The position numbers and the translations under genes are program-made. From JBBREP01 sp963716525 (lineage in GTDB: Bacteria; Actinomycetota; Acidimicrobiia; IMCC26256; PALSA-610), in the NCBI GenBank assembly GCA_963716525.1, contig OY970315.1, positions 1,364,001-1,428,000 of the forward strand: a stretch of 64,000 nucleotides of DNA. The letters are read 5' to 3'. Shown one piece after another: positions 37,471-45,724 of this stretch. The number at the start of each line of letters is the position of its first letter. Positions within the stretch are counted from its first letter, which is position 1. The notes beneath the pieces were generated by a model that saw only the letters and a list, made by a program, of their open reading frames with translations, ran no database searches and was not told the DNA's origin.

Positions 37471-38713
37471 ATGACGACGACCGCGCGCGCCACGCTCGTG
37501 CGCCGCACCGGCGAGCGCAGCATCGCCGGCGTCGCGTCGGGGTTCGCGCACGCTACCGGTGCGCCCGTGCGCGTGGTGCGCGCGGTGTTCGTGCTCACCG
37601 GCCTGCTCGGCCTCGGTGTCGTGGTGTACGCGATCGCGTGGGTGGTGCTGCCCGATGACGCCGGCGGCCTGCCGTTGCTGCGCCGCCTCGCGCCGCACGA
37701 CCCGATCGACGTCGTTGCAGTGATCGCGGTGATCGTCGGCGGGCTGCTCGCCGTCAGCCGCTTCGGGTTTTCGCTGCCGGGCAGCATCGTGTTCCCGATC
37801 GTGATCGCCGGCATGGGCCTCGCGCTGCTGCTGCGATGGCCCGGCGGCGACGACGAGATCCGTCCCGGCGATCTCCCCGACTGGCTCCCACCGGCTGCGT
37901 CGGAGGCGGTCGGCGCGCTCGGCACCCGCCGCGGTCTGGTGGTGCGGGCCACGATCGGCACGATCCTCGTGCTCGGTGGCGTCACCGCGCTGCTCGCATC
38001 CACGTCGTCTTGGGCGAGCCTGCGCGACGGCCTACTCGCGCTGCTCGTGGTCGTCGCCGGTCTGGCGCTGGTGTTCGGACCGTGGTTGAGCCGATTGGGG
38101 AGCGAGCTCGTGGCAGAGCGCCGGGCGCGCATCCGCGAGCGCCGAGCGCGCCGAGATGGCCGCGCACCTCCATGACTCGGTGCTGCAGACGCTGGCGATG
38201 GTGCAACGCCGCGCCCAAGATCCGCGTGAGGTGGTGCGGCTCGCGCGCAAGCAGGAGCGCGAGCTGCGGTCGTGGCTCCAATCGGGACGTCCCGGACCGG
38301 CCACCGCGACCGCGCCCGAGACGCTCGGCGGCGCGCTCGCGGAGCTCGCGGGTGAGCTCGAGGACCTGCACGGCGTCGCCGTCGAGGTGGTGCAGGTACG
38401 CGACTGTGCGAACGAATCCGGCTTGGAGCCGCTGTTGCTGGCCACTCGTGAGGCGATCGTCAACGCGCAGCAGCACTCGGGTGCCGAAGCGGTCGACGTG
38501 TACTGCGAGATCGACGGCGACGCCGTGCGCGTGTACGTGCGTGACCGCGGTTCAGGCTTCGAACCGGATGCGGTGGCGGCGGATCGCCGCGGCATCGCCG
38601 AGTCGATCCGCGGCCGCATGAACCGGCACGGCGGCACATGCGTGCTCCGCAGCGCGCCCGGCGAGGGCACCGAAGTCACGCTCACGATGCCGAGGAAGGT
38701 GGCGGGCCGGTGA
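37471..38713 (+). CDS. PspC-domain sensor histidine kinase, frameshifted
   Basis: The first frame (MTTTARATLVRRTGERSIAGV) has the PspC domain and about six helices. The second frame from about 38140 gives the cytoplasmic kinase: MAAHLHDSVLQTLAMVQRRAQ (phospho-acceptor His of the HisKA_3 type) and an HATPase with REAIVNAQQHSGAEAV and DRGSGF. The two are joined by one extra base near 38140; expected RERIREAERAEMAAHLHD-like continuity is restored without it, giving 413 residues. PspC-HATPase fusions are common in actinobacteria. GTGA overlap with the response regulator shows a two-component pair. The 129-nt divergent gap holds CCCCG/CGGGG and GTCTC/GAGAC inverted repeats that may be operators. 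Confidence 0.8.
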
Positions 38714-39342
38714 CGGTGCGCGTGTTCCTCGTCGACGACCACCATCTCTTCCTGGCCGGCGTGCGCGCCGAGCTGGAGGATGATCTCGAAGTGGTCGGCA
38801 TGGCGTCGGAGGTGGCACCCGCCGTCGAGATGATCCGTGAGCGCACACCCGATGTGGTGCTCGTCGACGTGCACATGCCCGACGGCGGCGGCACGCGCGT
38901 GATCCGCGACGTCGGCGTGTCACATCCCGAGATCAGGTTCCTCGCGCTGTCGGTGTCCGACGCGGCCGACGACGTCATCGCGGTGATCCGGGCCGGCGCG
39001 CGTGGCTACGTGACGAAGTCGATCACCCCCGCCGACCTCGCCGACGCGATCCGCCGCGTCGCCGGGGGCGACGCGGTGTTCTCGCCGCGCCTCGCAGGCT
39101 TCGTGCTCGACGCCTTCGCGGCCACTCCGGCCGGCGCGCTCGATCCCGAGCTCGACCAGCTCACCCAGCGCGAGCAGGAGGTGCTGCGCCTCATCGCCCG
39201 CGGCTACACCTACAAGGAGATCGCGCGCGAGCTGGTGATCTCGGTGAAGACGGTCGAGACCCACGTGTCGTCGGTGTTGCGCAAGCTGCAGCTCTCCAAC
39301 CGCCACGAGCTGGCCCGCTGGGCCAACGAGCGCCGCCTGTAG
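38710..39342 (+). CDS. NarL/LuxR-type response regulator
   Basis: 210 residues from GTG 38710. The receiver domain starts VRVFLVDDHHLFLAGVRAEL, with acidic pocket DD, phospho-acceptor Asp in VVLVDVHMPDGGG and the Lys of YVTKSI. A LuxR helix-turn-helix ends it (LTQREQEVLRLIARGYTYKEIARELVISVKTVETHVSSVLRKL). It is translationally coupled to the PspC kinase, its evident partner. It probably controls the two PspC operons. Confidence 0.92.
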   Translation: MTVRVFLVDDHHLFLAGVRAELEDDLEVVGMASEVAPAVEMIRERTPDVVLVDVHMPDGGGTRVIRDVGVSHPEIRFLALSVSDAADDVIAVIRAGARGYVTKSITPADLADAIRRVAGGDAVFSPRLAGFVLDAFAATPAGALDPELDQLTQREQEVLRLIARGYTYKEIARELVISVKTVETHVSSVLRKLQLSNRHELARWANERRL

Positions 39343-39349
39343 CCGGCCT

Positions 39350-39397
39350 GGGGGGACGGGGGGAAAGGCCTGGGGGAAAGGCCTGGGGGGACGGGGG
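39350..39397 (+). repeat. G-tract cluster (possible G-quadruplex) upstream of purA
   Basis: Five runs of 5-6 G at 39350-39355, 39358-39363, 39372-39376, 39385-39390 and 39393-39397. They are separated by AC or by AAAGGCCT, the latter repeated as a direct repeat. Four or more such runs can fold into a G-quadruplex in DNA or RNA. It lies 8 nt after the response-regulator stop and about 80 nt before purA, so it may affect termination or purA expression. It could also be a site of assembly uncertainty. Confidence 0.75.
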
Positions 39398-39477
39398 CGC
39401 GGTCGAGTATCGTGCTCCCGACGTGACACCAAACATGTGCACGTTGCGGCTGGCCCGAGCGGATCGGTGGCGCTGAC

Positions 39478-40770
39478 ATGCCCGGGGCCGTGATCGTCGG
39501 CACGCAGTGGGGCGACGAGGGCAAGGGTCGCTTCACCGACTACCTCGCCAAGGAAGCCTCCTTGTGCGTCCGCTACCAGGGCGGGCACAACGCGGGCCAC
39601 ACGATCATCGTGGGCGAGGAGGTGTTCAAGCTCCAGCTCGTCCCGTCGGGCGCGCTCTACCCGTGGGTCACGCCCGTGATCGGCAACGGCGTGGTGGTCG
39701 ACCCCGCGGTGCTGATCGACGAGATCGACATGCTCGAGTCGCGGGGCGTCGACACCCGCCGCCTGCGCCTGTCGGGCAACGCGCACATGATCATGCCGTA
39801 CCACCAGGAGCTCGACGCGCTCACCGAGCGCTACCTCGGCAAGAACAAGCTCGGTACCACCAAGCGGGGGATCGGGCCCACCTATGCCGACAAGGCGCTG
39901 CGCGTCGGGCTGCGCGTGCAGGACCTGCTCGACCCGAAGATCTTCCGGGAGAAGCTCGACCTGGTGCTGCGCGAGAAGAACCTCGTGCTCACACGCGTGT
40001 ACAACCGCCTCCCGGTCGACGGCGACGAGCTCGCCCGCCGCTACCTCGACATGTTGCCGCGCCTCGAGCCGCTCATCGACGACACCGTGCACGTGGTGCA
40101 CGAGGCACTCGACGCCGGGCAGTGGGTGCTGTTCGAGGGCGCCCAGGCCACGTTCCTCGACCTCGACCACGGCACGTATCCGTTCGTGACGTCGAGCAAT
40201 CCGGTCGCGGGCGGCGCGTGCGCGGGTGCGGGCGTCGGGCCCCGTGACATCGAGCGTGTCGTCGGGGTGGTGAAGGCCTACACCACCCGCGTCGGCAGCG
40301 GTCCGTTCCCCACCGAGCTCAGTCTCGGCGACGACCCGGGCGACCTGCTCGTGGCGCGCGGGCACGAGTACGGCACGAACACGGGCCGGCGCCGCCGTCC
40401 GGGCTGGCTCGATCTCGTGATGGTGAAGCACGCCGCGCGCCTCAACTCGTGCAGCGAGCTCGCGATCACCAAGCTCGATGTGCTCTCACCGTTGGCAGAG
40501 CTGAAGGTGTGCGTGGCCTACGAGGACGACGCCGGGCGCCGCTACGAGCACGTGCCCTACCACCAGTCGGTGCTGCACAAGGTGCGCCCGGTCTACGAGA
40601 CGTTGCCCGGCTGGGGCGTCGACATCGAGCAGGCCGAGCACCTCTCGGATCTGCCCGCCGCGGCCGGCGACTATGTGCGGTTCATCGAGGAGCACACCGG
40701 TGTGCACGTGAGCTTCGTGTCGGTCGGACCCGAGCGCGGCCAGACCGTCGTCCTGCCGCGCGCGGCATAG
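39478..40770 (+). CDS. purA: Adenylosuccinate synthetase
   Basis: 430 residues, the normal length. P-loop-like GTQWGDEGKGRFTDYLA, the GHNAGHTI segment, and TTKRGIGPTYADKALRVGLRV, GQWVLFEGAQATFLDLDHGTYPFVTSSN and the PurA-specific IMP-binding and GTP-binding stretches are in order. It joins IMP and aspartate using GTP on the AMP branch. Here the product-ligase purA heads the purine run, 33 nt before purD. Confidence 0.96.
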   Translation: MPGAVIVGTQWGDEGKGRFTDYLAKEASLCVRYQGGHNAGHTIIVGEEVFKLQLVPSGALYPWVTPVIGNGVVVDPAVLIDEIDMLESRGVDTRRLRLSGNAHMIMPYHQELDALTERYLGKNKLGTTKRGIGPTYADKALRVGLRVQDLLDPKIFREKLDLVLREKNLVLTRVYNRLPVDGDELARRYLDMLPRLEPLIDDTVHVVHEALDAGQWVLFEGAQATFLDLDHGTYPFVTSSNPVAGGACAGAGVGPRDIERVVGVVKAYTTRVGSGPFPTELSLGDDPGDLLVARGHEYGTNTGRRRRPGWLDLVMVKHAARLNSCSELAITKLDVLSPLAELKVCVAYEDDAGRRYEHVPYHQSVLHKVRPVYETLPGWGVDIEQAEHLSDLPAAAGDYVRFIEEHTGVHVSFVSVGPERGQTVVLPRAA

Positions 40771-40802
40771 CGGCGTCAGCGCGCGCGGCGGAGAGGAGCA
40801 CG

Positions 40803-42092
40803 ATGCCCACCCGGGTTCTCGTCGTCGGTGCCGGTGGTCGGGAGCACGCGCTCGCGTGGAAGCTCGCGCAGTCGCCGGCGGTCGACGAGGTGGTGTGCGC
40901 GCCCGGGAACCCTGGCATGGAGGCGATCGGCGAGTGCCTCGCGGTCGACCCGAACGACCCGGTATCCGTCGCCGACCTCGCCGACAAGCTCGACACCGCG
41001 CTCGTGGTCGTCGGCCCCGAGGAGCCGCTTGTCGCCGGGGTCGCCGATGCCGTGCGCGCCCGAAACCGCGCGTGCTTCGGGCCGTCGGCCGCGGCGGCGC
41101 GCCTCGAAGGCAGCAAAGCCTTCATGAAGGACGTGCTGGTGTCGGCCGGGGTGCCCACGGCGCGCCACGCGGTGTTCACCGCCGGTCAGGACGCCGCCGC
41201 GATCGCCTTCCTCGACACGCTCGACGGCCGCTTCGTGGTGAAGACCGACGGCCTGGCCGCGGGCAAGGGCGTGCTCGTGACCGGCCAGCGCGGCGAGGCG
41301 GTCGGCGCGATGCGCCGCTACTTGTCGGGCGAGGCCTTCGGCGACGCTGGTCGTACCGTCGTGATCGAGGAACGGCTCGACGGTCCAGAGCTCTCCGTGT
41401 TCGCACTGTGCGCCGGCACCGACGCGGTGGTGCTCGGCTGCGCGCAGGACCACAAGCGCATCGGCGACGGCGACACCGGACCCAATACCGGCGGCATGGG
41501 TGCATACTCGCCGGTGCCGATCGCCGGCGAGGCGCTGGTGGCCGAGGCGATGGACCGGGCCGTGTTCCCGACCCTCGACGAGTTGGCCCGCCGCGGCACG
41601 CCCTACAGCGGCGTGCTGTTCTGCGGCCTCATGCTCACGAGAGGCGGTCCGGTAGTGCTCGAGCACAACGTGCGTTTCGGCGACCCGGAGTGCCAAGTGC
41701 TCGTGCGCCGCATCGAGAGCGACCTGTACGCGCACTTGCAGGAGGCCGCGGCCGGAAGGCTCACGACACCGGTTCGCGAGAGTGCCGATTCGGCGCTCGT
41801 CGTGGTCCTCGCCAGTGAGGGATACCCGGCGAAGCCGCGCACCGGCGACACGATCGCGGGTCTCGATGCCGCTGGGGCACACGCGGGTGTCGTCGTCTTC
41901 CACGCCGGCACCCGCCGCGACGGCGACCACATCGTGACCGCCGGCGGCCGCGTGCTCGGCGTGTCGGCCGCCGGCCCCGATGTCGTCTCCGCCCGCGCGG
42001 CCGCCTATCGAGCCGTCGCCGACATCAGCTGGCCGGGCGTGCAGTACCGCACCGACATCGCCGCGCTGGGTGTGCCGGGGCCGACACCATGA
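40803..42092 (+). CDS. purD: Phosphoribosylamine-glycine ligase (GAR synthetase)
   Basis: 429 residues from ATG 40803 behind GAGAGGA. ATP-grasp enzyme: MPTRVLVVGAGGREHALAWKLA, VVVGPEEPLVAGVAD, FVVKTDGLAAGKGVLV, GPNTGGMGAYSPVP and VRFGDPECQ. The usual EFNVRFGDPE reads EHNVRFGDPE here, a conservative oddity. It makes GAR, step two of the pathway. ATGA overlap with purB. Confidence 0.95.
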   Translation: MPTRVLVVGAGGREHALAWKLAQSPAVDEVVCAPGNPGMEAIGECLAVDPNDPVSVADLADKLDTALVVVGPEEPLVAGVADAVRARNRACFGPSAAAARLEGSKAFMKDVLVSAGVPTARHAVFTAGQDAAAIAFLDTLDGRFVVKTDGLAAGKGVLVTGQRGEAVGAMRRYLSGEAFGDAGRTVVIEERLDGPELSVFALCAGTDAVVLGCAQDHKRIGDGDTGPNTGGMGAYSPVPIAGEALVAEAMDRAVFPTLDELARRGTPYSGVLFCGLMLTRGGPVVLEHNVRFGDPECQVLVRRIESDLYAHLQEAAAGRLTTPVRESADSALVVVLASEGYPAKPRTGDTIAGLDAAGAHAGVVVFHAGTRRDGDHIVTAGGRVLGVSAAGPDVVSARAAAYRAVADISWPGVQYRTDIAALGVPGPTP

Positions 42093-43415
42093 TCCCCCGC
42101 TACACCCGACCCGAGATGGCTGCGCTGTTCACCGACGAGGCCAAGCTCGGCGCCTGGCTGGAGGTGGAGGTACTCGCGTGCGAAGCCTGGGCCGAGATCG
42201 GCGTGATCCCGCAGGAGCACGCCGCCGCGATCCGCGAGCGGGCCCGCTTCACCGTCGACGCCGTGCTCGAGCGGGAGAAGGTCACCGACCACGACGTCGC
42301 CGCGTTCGTCGACGTGGTGCAGGAGAGCGTCGGTATGCCCGCGGGCGGGTGGGTGCACTACGGCCTCACGTCCACCGACGTCGTCGACACCGCCCAGAAC
42401 CACGTCGTGGTGCAGGCCCTCGACGTGCTCGCGGCGGCGGCCGAGCGGCTGGAGCACACGCTCGTCGGGCTCGCGCGCACGCACCGCGACACGCCGTGCG
42501 TGGGTCGCACGCACGGCATCCATGCCGAACCCACGACGTTCGGCACGAAGCCGGCACTGTGGGCGCTGCAGGTGCGGCGCGACCGCGAGCGCATCGCCCG
42601 GGCGCGCCGAGCGATGGCCGTCGGCAAGCTCAGCGGTGCGGTCGGTACGTACAGCAACATCGACCCGCGGGTGGAGCAACACGTGTGCGAGCACCTCGGC
42701 CTGGTGCCGGTGCCCGCCACGCAGGTGATCGCCCGCGACCGCCATGCCGAGATGATGTACGTCATGGCCGCGGTCGGCACCACGTGCGAGACGATCGGCC
42801 TCGAGATCCGCCACCTCCAGCGCACGGAGGTCGCGCGAGGTGCTCGAGCCGTTCCGGACCGGAGCGCAGAAGGGCTCGTCGGCGATGCCGCACAAGCGCA
42901 ACCCGATCAAGAGCGAGCAGCTCTGCGGGCTCGCGCGCGTGCTGCGCGGCAACGTCGTGCCCGCGCTGGAGGACGTCGCGCTGTGGCACGAGCGCGACAT
43001 CTCGCACAGCTCGGCCGAGCGTGTGGTGATTGCCGACTCGCTCCAACTCGCGCACTACGTGCTCGTACAGGCGGCCACGATCATCGAGGGCCTGCATGTC
43101 GACGCGGCGCGCATGCGCGAGAACCTCGATGCGAGTTACGGCCTCGTGTTCAGCCAGCCCGTGCTGCTCGCACTCGTCGAGTCGGGTCTGGGCCGCGACG
43201 ACGCGTACCGCATCGTGCAGCGTGCCGCGATGACGTCGTGGGAGACGCGACGCATGTTCCGCGACGTGCTCGCCGACGATCCCGAGGTCACCAAGCACCT
43301 CACCAACGAGCGCCTCGACGAATGTTTCGACATGGGCCGCTCCCTGGTCCACATCGGCCGCACCTTCGACGCGCTCGACGAGATGGAGAAGACAGCCGTG
43401 AGTGAGCACGCGTGA
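42089..43415 (+). CDS. purB: Adenylosuccinate lyase, frameshifted by one base
   Basis: The first part (MIPRYTRPEMAALFTDEAKL ... VGRTHGIHAEPTTFG ... GLEIRHLQRTEV) and the second (VLEPFRTGAQKGSSAMPHKRNP, the fumarase/aspartase signature with catalytic Ser) lie in different frames. One extra base near 42832-42838 separates them (expected RTEVREVLEPF or similar). The corrected product is 441 residues, normal. It removes fumarate from SAICAR and adenylosuccinate. The end overlaps purC by 4 nt. Probably a sequence error. Confidence 0.92.
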
Positions 43416-44290
43416 CGAGCGCGCTGAAGCACGTGTACTCGGGCAAGGTGCGCGAGCTGTACGAGGTGAGCCACGACCGTTTGTTGCTGGTGGCCACCGA
43501 TCGGGTCTCGGTGTTCGACGTGATCCTCCCCGACCCCATCCCCGACAAGGGCCGGGTGCTTACGGCGCTCTCCGCGTTCTGGTTCGACCACACGGCGGCC
43601 ATCGTGGCGAACCACGTGATCTCGGCCGATCCCACCGACTTCCCCGAGATCGCCGGCGACGTGGCGGGGCGGGCAATGCTCGTGCAGTCGGCGCGGCCGA
43701 TCCGGCTCGAATGCGTGGTGCGCGGGTTCCTGTTCGGCTCGGCGTGGAAGGAGTACCGCAGCGCCGGCACGGTCGGAGGCGAGCCGGCACCAGCGGGCCT
43801 CGCCGAGGGCGACCGGCTGCCAGCACCGCGGTTCACGCCCACGACGAAGGCCGATGCTGGCCACGACGAACCGCTCACGCCGGCGCAGGCGCGCGACCTC
43901 GTCGGCGCCGAGATGTACGCGCGGCTGCGCGAGCTGTCGATCGCGCTGTACGAGTCGGGCGCGGCGCACGCCCGGACGAACGGGATCATCCTGGCCGACA
44001 CGAAGTTCGAGTTCGGCGAGCGCGACGGCCAGCTCCTGCTGATCGACGAGTGCATGACCCCCGACAGCTCGCGCTACTGGCCCGCCGGCTGGAGTGGCGA
44101 CGGCCCGCCGCCGAGCTTCGACAAGCAACCGGTGCGCGACTACATGGAGGCGACCGGCTGGGACAAGACGCCGCCCGCGCCGTCGCTGGCCCCCGAGGTC
44201 ATCGAGAGCACCCGCAACCGCTACATCGAGGTGTACGAGATGCTCACGGCGCGGTCGTTCGACGACTGGTACAGCGACGACGACGCATAG
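43412..44290 (+). CDS. purC: SAICAR synthetase
   Basis: 292 residues from GTG 43412 (overlap GTGA). HVYSGKVRELYEVSHDRLLLVATDRVSVFDVILPDPIPDKGRVL (position marker, residues about 7-50), RPIRLECVVRGFLFGSAWKEY and LIDECMTPDSSRYWP identify the longer actinobacterial/eukaryotic-type PurC. It condenses CAIR with aspartate, the step before purB. Confidence 0.96.
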   Translation: MTSALKHVYSGKVRELYEVSHDRLLLVATDRVSVFDVILPDPIPDKGRVLTALSAFWFDHTAAIVANHVISADPTDFPEIAGDVAGRAMLVQSARPIRLECVVRGFLFGSAWKEYRSAGTVGGEPAPAGLAEGDRLPAPRFTPTTKADAGHDEPLTPAQARDLVGAEMYARLRELSIALYESGAAHARTNGIILADTKFEFGERDGQLLLIDECMTPDSSRYWPAGWSGDGPPPSFDKQPVRDYMEATGWDKTPPAPSLAPEVIESTRNRYIEVYEMLTARSFDDWYSDDDA

Positions 44291-44313
44291 AGGTCGCGTA
44301 GCATGGTGTCGTC

Positions 44314-44577
44314 ATGACACGCTTTGAAGCCCGGGTGGAGGTCGCGCACCTCCCCGGGATCGCCGACCCGCAAGGCGCCACCGTGGAACGGGCGTTGCCC
44401 GCGCTCGGCTGGTCGAACGTGACCGAGGTGAAGATCGGCAAGTCGATCCGCCTCGTGGTCGAGGCGGACGATGCGGCCGCGGCCGAGCGCCAGGTGCGCG
44501 AGATGTGCGAGGTGATCCTCGCCAACCCGGTGATCGAGGCGTACACGGTGTCGGTCGAGGAGCTGGCCCCCACATGA
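44314..44577 (+). CDS. purS: FGAM synthase subunit PurS
   Basis: 87 residues. ARVEVAHLPGIADPQGATVERAL and NVTEVKIGKSIRLVVEAD are the PurS ferredoxin-like fold. It bridges PurL and PurQ in the three-subunit FGAM synthase found in Gram-positive bacteria. Its end overlaps purQ by 4 nt. Confidence 0.95.
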   Translation: MTRFEARVEVAHLPGIADPQGATVERALPALGWSNVTEVKIGKSIRLVVEADDAAAAERQVREMCEVILANPVIEAYTVSVEELAPT

Positions 44578-45248
44578 CGCGCGTCGGTGTGGTGGTGTTC
44601 CCGGGCACGAACTGCGAGCTCGACGTGCTCGACGCCTTCGAGCGTCTCGGTGCGCAGGCCGAGCTGCTGTGGCACGGCGAGGCCACCACGCGCGGGGTCG
44701 ACGCGGTGATCGTGCCTGGCGGTTTCGCACACGGCGATTATCTGCGTACGGGCGCGATCGCCCGCTTCTCGCCGGTGATGCAGGCCGTCGGTGAGCACGC
44801 GCGTGCCGGCGGCCCTGTGATCGGCATCTGCAACGGATTCCAGGTGCTGTGCGAGAGCGGCCTGCTCCCCGGCGCGCTGCAGAAGAACGCCGGTCTGCGA
44901 TTCCTCTGCGAGACCGTCGCGCTGGAGGTGGTGAGCACGCGCACCGCGCTCACGAGTGCGGCGTCGCCCGGCCAGGTGCTCCGCATCCCGGTCAACCACT
45001 TCGAGGGCAACTACACGTGCGACGCCGAGACGCGGTCGGTGCTGCGCGCCGACGACCGGGTGGTGTTGCGGTACGTCGACAATCCGAATGGCAGCGTCGA
45101 CGACATCGCGGGCATCTGCAACGAGGCGCGCAACGTGGTGGGGCTGATGCCGCACCCCGAGCGGGCGTCCGAGCCGATCCTCGGCTCGGCCGACGGCCTC
45201 GTGCTGCTCGAGTCAGTGCTCGCCGCCTGCCCCGCGCCCGCGGCCTGA
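44574..45248 (+). CDS. purQ: FGAM synthase glutaminase subunit PurQ
   Basis: 224 residues from the ATG in the ATGA overlap. Class I amidotransferase: RVGVVVFPGTNCELDVLDAF, the nucleophile Cys in GICNGFQVLCE, and His/Glu in GLMPHPERA. It hands ammonia to PurL. It is followed by the second copy of the 52-bp hairpin, a likely operon boundary. Confidence 0.96.
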   Translation: MTRVGVVVFPGTNCELDVLDAFERLGAQAELLWHGEATTRGVDAVIVPGGFAHGDYLRTGAIARFSPVMQAVGEHARAGGPVIGICNGFQVLCESGLLPGALQKNAGLRFLCETVALEVVSTRTALTSAASPGQVLRIPVNHFEGNYTCDAETRSVLRADDRVVLRYVDNPNGSVDDIAGICNEARNVVGLMPHPERASEPILGSADGLVLLESVLAACPAPAA

Positions 45249-45276
45249 GCGCCACCATGAGCCCCCGGCCTGCGCC

Positions 45277-45328
45277 CCACCATGCGTCGTTTGGGTACCA
45301 AATAGCGGTCCCAAACGACGCATGGTGG
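45277..45328. repeat. 52-bp dispersed palindromic element, copy 2
   Basis: Identical over all 52 bases to copy 1: arm 45277-45295, middle 45296-45309, arm 45310-45328. It starts 29 nt after the purQ stop, in the 173-nt gap before a small + strand gene. A partial echo of the arm start (GCCACCATGAG) precedes it at 45251-45261. If transcribed it would form a 19-bp stem able to stop RNA polymerase. Confidence 0.95.
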
Positions 45329-45421
45329 GAGGATCGGCGGGGTTGTGGGCGGGCATGTGACGCGGTGTGAGCGTGCGTCGCAGGGCCTTGCCAGGCTTCG
45401 CGCCCATCGGTTACCGTTCCC

Positions 45422-45673
45422 GTGGAGCTGGATGGCGTGATGCACGATCTGCTGGTCGATGTCGTGGGTGTTGCGGGTGGCCTCGCGGTCTACGCGACGG
45501 CCCGATGCCTCCTCGGCTACCGCCGTACGCACCGGCGCGCCACTGCGGCCGTTCGCCGGCAACAGCTCGACGGCTTGCTCGCGCCGTATGCAGGTCTCGG
45601 GGTGCGCCCGATCCCTGTGCGCGAAGAGCTCCCCGCGAACGTGCTGCGGTTGCACCAGCGCCCGCGCCACTGA
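45422..45673 (+). CDS. Small hypothetical protein, one putative membrane helix
   Basis: 83 residues from GTG 45422 (ATG 45440 is an alternative). A hydrophobic stretch LLVDVVGVAGGLAVYATARCLLG is followed by an Arg-rich segment and a conserved-looking end (VRPIPVREELPANVLRLHQ). TACCGT at 45412-45417 could be its -10. No family recognised. It sits between purQ and purL, interrupting the purine run. Confidence 0.5.
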   Translation: MELDGVMHDLLVDVVGVAGGLAVYATARCLLGYRRTHRRATAAVRRQQLDGLLAPYAGLGVRPIPVREELPANVLRLHQRPRH

Positions 45674-45711
45674 CGCCCCGCGCCGAGCCCGGGTCGCGCC
45701 GGGCGCGCCGA

Positions 45712-45717
45712 TAATGT
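45712..45717 (+). promoter_or_regulatory. Leaderless -10 box of purL
   Basis: TAATGT lies 7 nt before ATG 45725, the spacing of leaderless actinobacterial transcripts. No Shine-Dalgarno sequence is present. This supports the ATG rather than the GTG at 45722 and implies purL has its own promoter. Confidence 0.55.
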
Positions 45718-45724
45718 CCGCGTG

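Noticed and set aside
39343..39477. Purine riboswitch upstream of purA
   Set aside because: No conserved three-way junction or terminator was found; only the G-tract cluster is visible.
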